The notes: generated from the sequence alone by a model not told the origin. A stretch of DNA of 64,000 nt from Vibrio sp. 14G-20 (GCF_026241515.1 NZ_JAPHPW010000004.1:62001-126000), one strand, 5' to 3'. Positions 1 through 9,481 are shown, numbered from the stretch's first letter. Program-made: numbers and translations.

Positions 1-807
1 GATCCGCACGATTACCAAGTAGCATTGGAAGAGTTACAAGCCCGCTCTCTTGAAGCAAAATCCGCACACAAGCTGGCTAAGACTGAACTTACACGAGTGA
101 AACAAGCCATTGCTGACAACGCGATTGCTGATGTTAATCTGGACCGTGCAATCAGCGGGTACGAAAGAAGTGAAGCGGCGGTTAAAGTGGTTGAACAAAA
201 CATACGCCGCGCAAAAGATTCGATTCGTTATACCGAACTGCTCGCGCCATTCGACGGCGTGGTCGCGGCATCTAACTTCGATCAGTTTGAACAAGTCCTG
301 CCGGGCATTTCAGTTTTCACCATCCACAACCCTGATCAGCTTGAAGTTAAAATCCAAGTCCCAGAAAACTTGATTCATGAATTCCAACCGAATCAAACCG
401 CGGGTATCAACTGGTATGGTTCAGAGGAAAAACTGATTGGGCACGCCACTGAAATTGCGACGTCACCTCACCCTATTAAGCAGACTTATTCGGTTACTTA
501 CCATGTAGAGTCAGCCGACAAATCTGTATTGCCGGGGAAAGCCGTTACACTCACGACTCAACTTGGCGAACCAACCAATAATTTCTGCTTACCGTATTCA
601 GCGATCGTGAACCAATCGGGCATTGAGCAAGTTTTCACCCTTCAAAACGAACAAGCGCATGGCGTGACTGTGGAAGTAGTGTCGATGTCTCAAAATACTG
701 TGTGTGTCGAATCTACACTCAGCGATGGTGATTTCGTCGTGGTGAGCGGTGCTCAATACGTCATAGAAGGCCAACACTTCTCTGATATTCAAGTTAAGAG
801 CCTGTAG
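1..807 (+). CDS. RND efflux periplasmic adaptor subunit (5' end missing)
   Basis: Membrane fusion protein that links an inner-membrane RND pump to an outer-membrane channel. The frame is open from base 1, so the N-terminus (signal peptide or lipobox) lies outside the window; 268 residues are visible. The first ~70 residues are the second half of a charged coiled-coil hairpin. The returning lipoyl half-motif (RYTELLAPFDGVVA) follows, then beta-barrel and membrane-proximal regions. It ends 7 bases before the permease gene, in an adaptor-permease-channel operon. Substrate cannot be read from the sequence. Confidence 0.92.
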   Translation, partial: DPHDYQVALEELQARSLEAKSAHKLAKTELTRVKQAIADNAIADVNLDRAISGYERSEAAVKVVEQNIRRAKDSIRYTELLAPFDGVVAASNFDQFEQVLPGISVFTIHNPDQLEVKIQVPENLIHEFQPNQTAGINWYGSEEKLIGHATEIATSPHPIKQTYSVTYHVESADKSVLPGKAVTLTTQLGEPTNNFCLPYSAIVNQSGIEQVFTLQNEQAHGVTVEVVSMSQNTVCVESTLSDGDFVVVSGAQYVIEGQHFSDIQVKSL

Positions 808-814
808 GTAAATC

Positions 815-3800
815 ATGATGAATCTAGCTGATTTTGCGATAAAACAACGCACCTTCATCCTGTTTTTCACTGCATTGAGTGTAATTGCGGGCCTGTTTTC
901 TTACTTTGATCTTGGCAAGCTCGAAGATCCAAGCTTCACCATCAAAACGGCCGTGGTAGTAACCCTCTACCCTGGCGCTTCTGCAGAAGAAGTGGAGCAA
1001 CAAGTCACCGATACCGTGGAAACCAAACTGCAAGAAATGGGTTCATTGAACCGACTGCGTTCACTGTCTCGTCCAGGCATGTCGATGGTATTTGTTGACT
1101 TAAAGGAGTCTCTTAATTCAAAAGCACTTCCTCAAGAGTGGGACTTGTTGCGTCGTAAAGTGTCTGACATGAAGCTGTTACTGCCTTCGGCGGCACAGAT
1201 CAGTGTCGTACAGGATGAGTTTTCTGAAGTCTACGGAATGCTTTTTTCTATCCACAGTACGGATGCATCGCCTGCTGAACTAAGACGTTACGCAGAAGAG
1301 TTACAACGACGCATCAAAACCGTCGATGGCATTAAGAAGATTGAGTTACATGGTGTTCAGCCACGTGTTGTCCACATCAACATCCCAGATGAAAGATTGG
1401 CACAATACGGCCTATCTATCACGCAAGTTTGGTCACAACTCAATACTCAGAACATGACCTTTGACGCGGGCAAGTTTTCAGCTGGCACTGAGCGTATTCG
1501 TGTTCAACAGTCGAGCGAGTTTGGTTCATTAGATGACATTAAAAACCTGATGATCAAAGGCGGCGTGAGTGAATTTGGAACCAGCTTAATCCGTTTGGGC
1601 GATATCGCAGACATCACAATGGGCTACCAAGAGCCACTGATGACAGAGAACCGCTACAACGGCGTACCTGCAGTTACATTGGCAATGAGTCCTGTTGCGG
1701 GCGTTAACGTGGTATCGCTTGGCGATGAAATCCACCAGATCGTCAGTGATTTCCAAGCAACTCTACCGTTAGGCGTCGATATCTCGACAGTTGCAAACCA
1801 GCCGGAAGAAGTTCAGAAATCGATCGACAACTTCGTAAGCAACTTGCTTGAGAGTGTCGCGATTGTATTCATCGTCCTGTCCGTATTCATGGGGCTAAAA
1901 AGCGCAACTATCGTTGGTTCAAGCTTGCTGCTGACTATCTTGTTAACGCTTATCTACATGAACATGGCTTCAATCGATTTACACCGAGTTTCGCTAGGTA
2001 CGTTCATTCTTGCGCTCGGCATGTTGGTGGATAATGCCATTGTTATCACCGATATGATGATTGTGAAAATCAACAAAGGCATCGACCGCACCAAAGCCGC
2101 AATTGATTCTGTTAAAGAGACAGCAACACCACTCTTTGGCGCGACAGTTATCGCTATCATGGGTGCGAGCCCTGTTATCTTTTCAAAAACGGATGCCGCT
2201 GAGTTCGCTAGCTCAGTATTCCTTATCATCGCCTCTTCACTATTACTGTCTTGGCTAGTCGCGATGACGTTTACAGCCTTGATGTGTTGGTTCTTTATCA
2301 AACCAACCAAACAAGCTGACAACACCAAAGTGAGCTTATACCGTAAAAGCGTAAACTGGACAGTAGATAACCCACTCAAAGCACTTACGGGACTTATTCC
2401 ACTGATTTTAGTGACGGCACTGGCTATCCCGAACATTGCGGTTAACTTTATTCCACAAGCCGACAGACCTATTCTGTTCTTAGATTACTGGCTACCAAAT
2501 GGTGCCAAGGTTGAACAAACCTCAGAGGATATGAAACGCATCGAGCAATGGTTGTTAGAACAGCCGGAAGTCGACAGTATTTCAACGTACGTTGGCGCGG
2601 GTGCTCCACGTTTCTCAGTGACCATTGAACCAGAACCGTTTGACCCGGCTTACGGTCAGATCTTGATTAACGCTACGGATTTTCCATCACTTAGCCCGTT
2701 GATTGCACGTGGTGATAAATGGTTAATGGAAGAGTTTCCAAATGCAGACCCTCGCTTTATAAGCTTAAAATTGGCGACGGCGGATAAATTCAGTGTTGAA
2801 GCGCGTTTCTCCGGCCCGGATGTCGAAGTGCTTCACGGACTATCAAAGCAAGCGAAAGCTATATTTGCTCAACATCCAGACACCAAATACGTACGTGACG
2901 ATTGGCGTCAAAAAAGCAAAGTGTTAGAACCTATCATTAACCAAGACAAGATGCGCCTTGCAGGTATTAACCGCGCAGACATTGCATTCGCGATAAAGCG
3001 CGCGTCAGAAGGTATGCCATTGGGTCGTATGAACTTGAACGATGAGTTGGTCACGATTCAACTGCGCGGGACAGAAAGCTCAATTCAATCACTTGAAACT
3101 CTGCCGGTTCGCTCTCTATTGGGCATACACAGCGTTCCACTCGGCCAAGTCATCGATGGGTTTGAGCTAACCAGTGAAGAGACCATGATTTGGCGTCGTG
3201 ACCGAGTGAAAACCATCACTGCACAAGCTGGCGTTGGTCGTTACACCACACCTGCAGCAGTAAGAAACTCCGTTAAAGAGCAAATTGAATCAATCCACCT
3301 TCCAGATGGTTACCACTTGGAATGGGGTGGCGAATATTACGACGAGCATAAAGCGGTCAGCGATATTCTTAAGCAACTGCCTAAAGCAATGTTGTTGATG
3401 GTAATTATCTTAGTGGCGATGTTTAACGGCTTCAAACAGCCAGTGATCATCTTCACCACCCTACCGCTTGCGGCGACGGGTGCAACATTCAGTTTATTGT
3501 TGTTGGATAAACCATTCGGCTTCATGGCTCTGATTGGCGCGGTAACATTAACAGGTATGATCATCAAGAATGGCATCGTGTTGATGGACCAAATCGAGCT
3601 CGAACGTAAGAACGGTCGCTCACTGTCTGACGCAATCAAAGAAGCGACGGTGAACCGTACGATGGCGATCTCAATGGGCGCACTCACCACGGCACTTGGT
3701 ATGATCCCATTGCTAAGCGATCTACTGTTTGACCAGATGGCAGCAACCATTATCGGTGGTTTGGCTGCGGCAACCGTGTTGTCTCTGTTTGTAATGCCTG

Positions 3801-3937
3801 CGCTGTACAAGCTTTTCTATCGAACTGAAGAAAAAAAGACAGTAGAGGAAGCCATCAAAGACGCAGTGATCGTGCTTGATGCAACGCCTCAATCTACAAA
3901 CAGCGGCACTACAACCTCATTCAACAAGGAGCAATAA
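815..3937 (+). CDS. RND efflux transporter permease subunit
   Basis: Proton-driven inner-membrane drug/solute exporter of the AcrB/HAE1 superfamily, 1040 residues, the usual length. Visible are TM1 (about residues 10-30), a large periplasmic loop, a TM2-6 cluster (about 335-490), a second periplasmic loop and a C-terminal TM cluster (about 850-1000). In TM4 the proton-relay motif reads GMLVDNAIVITD, so the second aspartate of the AcrB pair is Asn (about residue 407). The TM10 lysine (GMIIKNGIVLMDQ) is present. The D-to-N form is also known in TriC-like RND pumps, so this is probably functional. ATG start lies behind a short AGG-type ribosome binding site. Confidence 0.93.
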   Translation: MMNLADFAIKQRTFILFFTALSVIAGLFSYFDLGKLEDPSFTIKTAVVVTLYPGASAEEVEQQVTDTVETKLQEMGSLNRLRSLSRPGMSMVFVDLKESLNSKALPQEWDLLRRKVSDMKLLLPSAAQISVVQDEFSEVYGMLFSIHSTDASPAELRRYAEELQRRIKTVDGIKKIELHGVQPRVVHINIPDERLAQYGLSITQVWSQLNTQNMTFDAGKFSAGTERIRVQQSSEFGSLDDIKNLMIKGGVSEFGTSLIRLGDIADITMGYQEPLMTENRYNGVPAVTLAMSPVAGVNVVSLGDEIHQIVSDFQATLPLGVDISTVANQPEEVQKSIDNFVSNLLESVAIVFIVLSVFMGLKSATIVGSSLLLTILLTLIYMNMASIDLHRVSLGTFILALGMLVDNAIVITDMMIVKINKGIDRTKAAIDSVKETATPLFGATVIAIMGASPVIFSKTDAAEFASSVFLIIASSLLLSWLVAMTFTALMCWFFIKPTKQADNTKVSLYRKSVNWTVDNPLKALTGLIPLILVTALAIPNIAVNFIPQADRPILFLDYWLPNGAKVEQTSEDMKRIEQWLLEQPEVDSISTYVGAGAPRFSVTIEPEPFDPAYGQILINATDFPSLSPLIARGDKWLMEEFPNADPRFISLKLATADKFSVEARFSGPDVEVLHGLSKQAKAIFAQHPDTKYVRDDWRQKSKVLEPIINQDKMRLAGINRADIAFAIKRASEGMPLGRMNLNDELVTIQLRGTESSIQSLETLPVRSLLGIHSVPLGQVIDGFELTSEETMIWRRDRVKTITAQAGVGRYTTPAAVRNSVKEQIESIHLPDGYHLEWGGEYYDEHKAVSDILKQLPKAMLLMVIILVAMFNGFKQPVIIFTTLPLAATGATFSLLLLDKPFGFMALIGAVTLTGMIIKNGIVLMDQIELERKNGRSLSDAIKEATVNRTMAISMGALTTALGMIPLLSDLLFDQMAATIIGGLAAATVLSLFVMPALYKLFYRTEEKKTVEEAIKDAVIVLDATPQSTNSGTTTSFNKEQ

Positions 3938-3939
3938 AC

Positions 3940-5442
3940 ATGTATCCATTAACAAAGTTTAAAGTGGCTCCTATTGCTCTCGCCTTGTTGCTGACAGGTT
4001 GTGCGGTTGGCCCTGATTACGTAGAACCACAAACGACCATGGCTGAAACGTTTCTATATAGTCAAGACGGTGTGAGCCATAATGAGACAAACCAACAACA
4101 CAACCATTGGTGGACGCAGTTCAATGACCCAACGCTTAACCAGTTGGTGGCCGATGTTCAAAACCAAAACATCCCGCTCAAACTCGCTGCTGAACGAATC
4201 AACATGGCTAACTCATACAAGAGTGTCGTTGAATCTTTCAAAGTGCCAACTGTGAATGTTGGTGGTGGTTACTACAACTATCAATTAAGTGAGAACGACT
4301 CCCTACTCGGCCCTGTATTTGGCGCGTCTGACGCAGTTGAATCAGCCACAGGTATGTCGTTGCTTGAAGCACAACACGATGGTGGCTTTTTAGGCGCGAG
4401 CATTGCGTGGGAAATGGACTTGTTTGGACGTATCGACAGACAATCCAACGCAGCAACAATTCGAGTGGAACAAGCGGAGATCTTTCAATCGGGTTTGAAC
4501 ACCTTGATCACTGCAGATGTCATTCACAACTACCTGCAATATCGCGGTGCTCAAGAGCGAAAAGCAATCGCACTAGAAAACATTGCCGACCAAAAGCAAA
4601 CCTTAGAATTGGTCACCAAAGTGGTTCGAAGTGGCTACGGCTCAGAGTTAGACCTAGCTCAAGCTAAAGCCATGCTTGCTGCGACTGAATCCATTGTTCC
4701 TCAACTTGAAATCGCAGAGCAAGTACACAAACAGCGCATGGCAGTGTTGTTAGGCGAATCACTTACGAGCGTGAACCAACGTTTAGCAGGTGAATTTACC
4801 TTGCCGCGAATGAACGATGTTATTCCGACAGGCTTACCTTCTGACTTGTTAGAACAACGGCCAGACATCCGTATTGCAGAACGAGAAATGGCAGCCATTA
4901 ACGAAGAGCTTGGCGCAAGCATCGCCAATCGCTACCCCAAGTTCTTCCTAACGGGAACGCCAGGAGTATCCGCAGGAAGTTTTGATGACCTATTCAGTAG
5001 CGACTCATTCGGTTGGGCGGCATCTGCCGGTATCAGTTGGAATGTATTCGATGGTGGTCGAGGTGAAGCCATGGTTGAAATGAACGAAGCAAGGTTCCGT
5101 TCTGCAGCGCTTAACTACCAACACTCGGTAGACAGCGCCTTTGCAGAAGTCGATTCAAGCTTGTTTGCCTATGGTCGTAGCCAAGAAAACCAAAAGCGCA
5201 TCGATGAAGCCACCCTTGCCGTTGATAACGCAGTGAGCAAGGCAAAGTCGCTCTACAAAGCGGGCCTCGTGGATTACCTGTCGGTGTTGGATGCACAAAG
5301 ACAACAAAAAGCGATGCAAGATCGCCAAGTAGCCGCCAAGCTTCAAACCGCCAACACCACGATTGCAGTGTATAAAGCCTTAGGTGGCGATTGGAAAGTA
5401 GCTAATGAAACGCAGAGTGTTGAATTAGCTCACGCTAAGTAG
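3940..5442 (+). CDS. Outer-membrane efflux lipoprotein (OprM/NodT family)
   Basis: TolC-like outer-membrane factor completing the tripartite RND pump. A signal peptide ends in a lipobox (LLLTGC), predicting lipidation at Cys21, followed by the AVGPDY start typical of NodT-type channels. Two long helical repeats carry the family features, including the Leu-rich LLEQRPDIRIAERE segment in the second half. The gene begins 2 bases after the permease stop, so it is translationally linked, and a strong hairpin follows. 500 residues, family-typical. Confidence 0.93.
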   Translation: MYPLTKFKVAPIALALLLTGCAVGPDYVEPQTTMAETFLYSQDGVSHNETNQQHNHWWTQFNDPTLNQLVADVQNQNIPLKLAAERINMANSYKSVVESFKVPTVNVGGGYYNYQLSENDSLLGPVFGASDAVESATGMSLLEAQHDGGFLGASIAWEMDLFGRIDRQSNAATIRVEQAEIFQSGLNTLITADVIHNYLQYRGAQERKAIALENIADQKQTLELVTKVVRSGYGSELDLAQAKAMLAATESIVPQLEIAEQVHKQRMAVLLGESLTSVNQRLAGEFTLPRMNDVIPTGLPSDLLEQRPDIRIAEREMAAINEELGASIANRYPKFFLTGTPGVSAGSFDDLFSSDSFGWAASAGISWNVFDGGRGEAMVEMNEARFRSAALNYQHSVDSAFAEVDSSLFAYGRSQENQKRIDEATLAVDNAVSKAKSLYKAGLVDYLSVLDAQRQQKAMQDRQVAAKLQTANTTIAVYKALGGDWKVANETQSVELAHAK

Positions 5443-5480
5443 GCTCGCTGTTCTCAGCTGAACGACGCAATCAGCATAAT

Positions 5481-5514
5481 AAAAAATACCGCCGTTGATT
5501 ACGGCGGTATTTTT
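5481..5514. terminator. Rho-independent terminator, bidirectional
   Basis: A 13-bp perfect stem (A-run plus TACCGCCG paired with CGGCGGTA plus T-run) surrounds a 7-base loop. It lies between the efflux operon and the convergent DUF6434 gene and can serve both. Confidence 0.9.
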
Positions 5515-5559
5515 ATGAACTCGTTAACTGGCTAATAAGTTGACCAACAAGATAATCCG

Positions 5560-5775
5560 TTACTTTGTATCGTTACGCTTCGCCCACTCTTGTAAGGCAT
5601 CACCCATAGTCAATCCTGTCGCATTGTTCATCCACTGCATAAAATCACGGTCAAATTTAAACTCTTCACCAAGCTTGGACTTAAAATATCGACGCACGTT
5701 CTGAGTCGTTTTGTAACTGTCCGTAATGACGGTACTGTCATCAATCTGATTCTTGTGCCAATCAACCTTTTTCAT
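5560..5775 (-). CDS. Small DUF6434-like protein
   Basis: 71-residue soluble protein. The pattern of a central VRRYFKSKLGEEFKFDRDF segment followed by W-x-N-x-x-G-x-T-x-GDA and a terminal W matches what I recall of DUF6434 domains, sometimes found beside SAP domains. No catalytic residues are evident and the function is unknown. It converges on the efflux operon through the shared terminator. An AGGAAGAG-type ribosome binding site precedes the ATG. Confidence 0.65.
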   Translation of the reverse strand: MKKVDWHKNQIDDSTVITDSYKTTQNVRRYFKSKLGEEFKFDRDFMQWMNNATGLTMGDALQEWAKRNDTK

Positions 5776-5809
5776 GGTTTAATCTCTTCCTGTCATCTCA
5801 ATGCATGAA

Positions 5810-6142
5810 TTATGCGTTTCGAGGACCAAACATAATAATCGCCATACCGAGTAGTGCAACCGAGCCACCAACCAGATCCCACGTTGTCGGCTTTTCGCCA
5901 TCAACAAGCCACAACCATATTAGGGCAACAGAAATATACACACCGCCATAGGCTGCATAAACACGCCCTGTCGCGGTAGGATGAAGCGTCAATAACCAAG
6001 CAAATAACGCGAGGCTTATCGCAGCAGGAATCAATAACCAAATGCTCTTGTCTTCTCTCAACCAAAGATAAGGTAGATAACACCCTACAATCTCGGCGAC
6101 CGCCGTAAGTACAAAAAGACCGACCGTTTTAAATTCAATCAC
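5810..6142 (-). CDS. ynfA: YnfA/UPF0060 family small membrane protein
   Basis: 110-residue inner-membrane protein with four predicted hydrophobic helices. Family hallmarks are [16 protein letters not shown] near the N-terminus and [12 protein letters not shown] in the middle, matching YnfA in sequence and length. YnfA is an SMR-like small transporter linked to multidrug efflux in some enterics; its role here is inferred only from the family. Confidence 0.9.
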   Translation of the reverse strand: MIEFKTVGLFVLTAVAEIVGCYLPYLWLREDKSIWLLIPAAISLALFAWLLTLHPTATGRVYAAYGGVYISVALIWLWLVDGEKPTTWDLVGGSVALLGMAIIMFGPRNA

Positions 6143-6267
6143 AACTTACCTTTATCAATTTAAACGCAGAAAACACTATCGATGATCCATCCTACATCAA
6201 CAACTCCCATACACCACAGATGCTCCTCTTTTAGTTTCAATGGAGCATAACGTTGGTTGGGCGAATG

Positions 6268-6717
6268 CTATTTTGGCGCTTCTGACTCTGTAAAATTGGT
6301 TTTAAAAGTGAAGGCATACGGCGTATCACCGATTTCTCTGAGGTGTTCAAGTCGCTCTATCGCTTCTTCGAGTGTAGGAATATGGTCTTCTTCGATCCAC
6401 CAAAGAACATAAGTATCTTCAGGTAAACGATGAAACCAGTCCCCCTTTCGGCGCATGAAATCACGGTGATGTGTGCGGAACATGAAGTTCTTTAACGAAT
6501 CCACAGAATCCCACACCGACATGTTCACAATCATATTAGGATCATCAAAAGCTTGGATGTTGGTGGCGTCACCAGATTCATCTTTCAGACGCCAAACAAA
6601 CCCTTCACTGCTTTCTGCAATTCCATTAACCAACTCTAAGTTATCGACAAACTCTTTGATTTCCGGCGCATCTAACGGGTATTTAGCCAGAGCGATATTT
6701 AACTGAGCTAATTTCAT
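6268..6717 (-). CDS. DUF3291 domain-containing protein
   Basis: 149-residue protein starting MKLAQLNIALAKYPLD. The longer frame adds 15 residues, but the ATG at 6717 has an AAGGAAGAAAC ribosome binding site just upstream. The WDSVDSLKNFMFRTHH and WW-containing segments are typical of DUF3291, a dimeric alpha-beta barrel related to monooxygenase-like domains. No enzymatic role has been established that I know of. Confidence 0.85.
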   Translation of the reverse strand: MKLAQLNIALAKYPLDAPEIKEFVDNLELVNGIAESSEGFVWRLKDESGDATNIQAFDDPNMIVNMSVWDSVDSLKNFMFRTHHRDFMRRKGDWFHRLPEDTYVLWWIEEDHIPTLEEAIERLEHLREIGDTPYAFTFKTNFTESEAPK

Positions 6718-6780
6718 AATGTTTCTTCCTTGATAAATTATGAGTAAAAAATTCAAACGCACCGACTAATACTAAGACAA

Positions 6781-7062
6781 CTAAAGAACCGTCACGCCTT
6801 CAACTTCAATTACTGAGTTAACATTAGCGCGCTCGATTATCTTGAGTAACGTCGTTTGGATTAGCTCATTATCTCGGATTTCGGTTTCACAAGAAAAACG
6901 CTCTTCTTGGACACCATCGCCCTCACCCAGCATAAATTGAACTGCGACTTCCGTTGCGAGATCTTTAGTCACCCCGTAATACGCTAACGTGATTTTTGGG
7001 TATCCGTTGTCGCCTTTTTTAACCTGCTTCGCGATACGTTTTTTAGCTTTATCTAAATTCAT
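6781..7062 (-). CDS. Conserved small protein of unknown function
   Basis: 93 residues. The ATG at 7062 is preferred because AAAAGGAAG sits 6-7 bases before it; the longer frame begins further upstream without such a site. A Lys-rich N-terminus (MNLDKAKKRIAKQVKKG) is followed by a mixed alpha/beta region with no recognisable motif. I do not recognise the family. It sits among small minus-strand genes with their own spacers. Confidence 0.7.
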   Translation of the reverse strand: MNLDKAKKRIAKQVKKGDNGYPKITLAYYGVTKDLATEVAVQFMLGEGDGVQEERFSCETEIRDNELIQTTLLKIIERANVNSVIEVEGVTVL

Positions 7063-7121
7063 ACAACTTCCTTTTAAGGCTGAAACTAACATGAACAAAC
7101 GTCTGATATTTCTTAGCTTTA

Positions 7122-7454
7122 CTATAAAGCATTACCACATTCACTACATGATTTAATGGATGAAAATCCACTTTTTCTTCCGTTAGTTTTTCCACAAGAA
7201 CCACAAAATTTCAAAGAGTGGACATTGTAAATAGACATTAAAGTAACAAGCGGAATCCAGACCAACAATTCTGGCCCATTACCACCTGAACAATAGATAA
7301 AACCAATCGCGAAGATACCAAACATAACAGACTCCAAAGTCCACAATGTTTGTTTGTACTTTGCATCTTTGATAATAAAAAACGTAAAAAATCCGATTAA
7401 ACTACTGATAACCCCATAGACCGCAAATCCTATAAAGGCTTCTTGTTGATTCAT
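7122..7454 (-). CDS. Membrane protein with C-terminal zinc ribbon
   Basis: 110 residues from the ATG at 7454, which has an AGGGAAAG ribosome binding site. Two or three hydrophobic helices (about residues 6-28, 40-58 and 62-80) lead into a cytoplasmic-looking tail with two CxxC pairs (CGSCG and CSECG), a probable structural zinc site. Function unknown. The hydrophobic plus zinc-ribbon layout recurs in other small genes of this window. Confidence 0.7.
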   Translation of the reverse strand: MNQQEAFIGFAVYGVISSLIGFFTFFIIKDAKYKQTLWTLESVMFGIFAIGFIYCSGGNGPELLVWIPLVTLMSIYNVHSLKFCGSCGKTNGRKSGFSSIKSCSECGNAL

Positions 7455-7564
7455 AACTTTCCCTGTCCACATACCACTTTACGGTCCGAGCAACGCCACT
7501 GACCCAAAACCATATGACCTGAACATTAGCCAAACCTTAAACGAAAAATGCCAAGCCTCGTAAA

Positions 7565-7996
7565 TCACTTTTGAGTTATCTGTTCGTTAGCGGTTTTCAA
7601 GGCCAGCTTTAAACCGTCCGTATCCTTACAACCAAGGTAAACATACTTTCCATTGCTTAAGCTTAACTTCAGCGCTGAACCTATCGATGCATTATACAAC
7701 CAGCCATCGCTCAGCATTCGGATGCCTATACCTTGATACCACTTGCTTTGATAGAACGATGTCTCTGCAATGTCTGATACTTCTACATTCTTACGCCAAA
7801 AGCCAAAACCGAAATACCAGCTTAGTACATTGTCTTTGACTTCAATTGTCATAGAGAAAAAGAGCAAAGCAATTAAGCCGTTAATGGCGTGAGCGATTAA
7901 TGTCTCAGGGTTGTTATCAGAGGTAATGACAATGAAAGCACTTATCGAAATAAGGATTAGCAGCAATCCCTTGTTGAATTCCTTACTATAAAACAC
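7565..7996 (-). CDS. Uncharacterised membrane protein with PH-like C-terminal part
   Basis: 143 residues if translation starts at the GTG at 7996, which has GGAG eight bases upstream; a TTG at 8029 gives a longer form. Two N-terminal hydrophobic helices are followed by a beta-rich soluble part (about residues 55-140) with the WYFGFGFWRK and YLGCKDTDGLKLAL pattern. That pattern resembles the bacterial PH-like domains of small membrane proteins. Family assignment is tentative; function unknown. Confidence 0.6.
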   Translation of the reverse strand: MFYSKEFNKGLLLILISISAFIVITSDNNPETLIAHAINGLIALLFFSMTIEVKDNVLSWYFGFGFWRKNVEVSDIAETSFYQSKWYQGIGIRMLSDGWLYNASIGSALKLSLSNGKYVYLGCKDTDGLKLALKTANEQITQK

Positions 7997-8033
7997 GGTG
8001 ACAACTCCTATCGACAACGAACTAGCCAAACAG

Positions 8034-8456
8034 CTATCTTACTGCGGCCTTTCTAAATAAACGTGGTAAGTAATGAAGGCATAACCCCACAACCAAGCCG
8101 AGTAGCATCGTTTTGACGCTACCAACCCAAAGTATCAAACCGGTATAGCCTTGTGCTGGCCCTAACTCATCTTTGTTAACCACATCTGTCAACATGAATC
8201 CGTTCCAAAACAAATGGAGCAGCGCTGTAAAGAAGTGCGCGCAAATTGCAACGGTTCCGAGTAACTCATATCTATCAGAAACGCTATCTCGGCAAAATAA
8301 GAAAACAAGTACAAAGGTAAAAATCAAAGGCGCAGACAACAACAACGACACCGTTATAACTTCGACGTAGCTTTGGCTTCCATAGATAAAAGTACGAAAT
8401 ATCATTGCCGTTGATAGTAATAGCGGAGCCAGCGCGACCCATGTCATTCTGTTCAT
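8034..8456 (-). CDS. Uncharacterised four-helix membrane protein
   Basis: 140 residues from the ATG at 8456, which is preceded by an AGGGAACTGA ribosome binding site; the frame extends 23 codons further upstream without support. Four hydrophobic stretches fill most of the protein and it ends in a basic tail (LPRLFRKAAVR). I do not recognise the family. It precedes the PH-like gene, but a 37-base gap and separate ribosome binding sites leave co-transcription uncertain. Confidence 0.65.
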   Translation of the reverse strand: MNRMTWVALAPLLLSTAMIFRTFIYGSQSYVEVITVSLLLSAPLIFTFVLVFLFCRDSVSDRYELLGTVAICAHFFTALLHLFWNGFMLTDVVNKDELGPAQGYTGLILWVGSVKTMLLGLVVGLCLHYLPRLFRKAAVR

Positions 8457-8664
8457 TTCAGTTCCCTGTCTTAATAGTTGGTTTGATGAAAAATTCGATA
8501 ATCGACAGGGAATGTTAATTACCAAAAATAGTGTAACTGGAGTGCAATTATCGCTCTACTACTCGATGGACAACTCAGACTTTCATAAACCCGATGTAAC
8601 CTAAGGCTTAGAACACAAGCTAGATAACAAAAAAGCCACACACCTTCACGTCTAGTCGCATATC

Positions 8665-9147
8665 TTATTGAGCTTCCTGTTGAACCCAAACAACATTTTC
8701 GTTTGAAGTTGGAACCTCAAACCAAGACCAAAACAGATCTAACATTTCAGGTGTCATTTCATACGACTTACCATTGAGTTGCGAGTTACGGCTAAATGCC
8801 CTCTTCTTGCAAGTCTCAAACGGAACATCAAGGTAGTGAACTTCGCTGTCCACACCTAGTTTTGATGCCCAGCTTGTAAAAGAATCTCGGTCAGACTTAC
8901 GCCAAAAACCAAAGTCAAAAATCACAGGAACACCCAAGGAAAAAAGCTGCATTGCAGACTCCTTGAATAACCCTTGTAGCGTAGCCAACCGGCGATCAAA
9001 AACTTCACGCTCCATATGTTCGCCATACAAAGGAATCATCCACTCATCGATCGAGAAACGAAAAGCCCCATGCTTTTCTGCAAGCGATTTAGAGTAAGTC
9101 GTCTTACCCGAGCCGATAAAGCCACACACGAAATAGATTTTAGTCAT
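8665..9147 (-). CDS. P-loop kinase / AAA-type ATP-binding protein
   Basis: 160-residue nucleotide-binding protein. Walker A is GFIGSGKTT (residues 9-17). A SIDEW segment follows at about 32-36, and VIFDFGFWRKSDRD at about 75-88 fits the zeta-toxin/gluconate-kinase-like AAA_33 family. The substrate is unknown; relatives phosphorylate small molecules or confer resistance. The start codon overlaps the stop of the upstream membrane gene by 4 bases (ATGA), so the two are translationally coupled. Confidence 0.82.
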   Translation of the reverse strand: MTKIYFVCGFIGSGKTTYSKSLAEKHGAFRFSIDEWMIPLYGEHMEREVFDRRLATLQGLFKESAMQLFSLGVPVIFDFGFWRKSDRDSFTSWASKLGVDSEVHYLDVPFETCKKRAFSRNSQLNGKSYEMTPEMLDLFWSWFEVPTSNENVVWVQQEAQ

Positions 9148-9350
9148 GATGCCCCTTTAGTCTCCTTGTTACGCATGATTCTATCTTTCAGAAGTGTACC
9201 AATACTGCTAACGACAAACGTAAAAGCAAACGCCACAATTGGTCGATAGAAATCAAACTCACCATCCATCATAAAAAAGTACTGATGAATGGCGACACCC
9301 AAACCAACACCTAATGCCAGCTTCAGATTCTTGAAAATTCCTTGATTCAT
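9144..9350 (-). CDS. Small membrane protein coupled to P-loop kinase
   Basis: 68 residues. The ATG at 9350 is favoured because a GAGGGA site lies 7 bases upstream, whereas the ATG at 9356 is too close to it. Two hydrophobic segments (about residues 9-27 and 34-53) are followed by a basic tail (KDRIMRNKETKG). It overlaps the kinase gene by 4 bases. No family recognised. Its leader runs directly into an attC-like site. Confidence 0.6.
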   Translation of the reverse strand: MNQGIFKNLKLALGVGLGVAIHQYFFMMDGEFDFYRPIVAFAFTFVVSSIGTLLKDRIMRNKETKGAS

Positions 9351-9379
9351 GTTCATTCCCTCGTAGAAAGCAATCGAGT

Positions 9380-9479
9380 GAGTAACGCTAGCATCTACTT
9401 AAACCATTGTGATATAAACACTGAAATTGAAGTAAGCCAAAAATACCAAGCGTTGAGAATCAATCTTAAATTGTTAGGC
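9380..9479 (-). other. attC-like integron recombination site
   Basis: Read on the minus strand, it starts 2 bases after the HEPN-gene stop with a perfect inverse core GCCTAAC (RYYYAAC, 9473-9479). It passes through the Vibrio-repeat-like centre GATTCTCAACGCTTGGTAT and the AGTGTTTA element. It ends in a degenerate core GTTACTC (9380-9386), giving 100 bp. Arrangement, length and central motif match Vibrio VCR-type attC sites. The degenerate right core suggests reduced activity. Confidence 0.7.
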
Positions 9480-9481
9480 AA

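Noticed and set aside
1954..2436. 160-codon frame antisense to the RND permease
   Set aside because: Shadow frame of a strongly coding gene; no family features.
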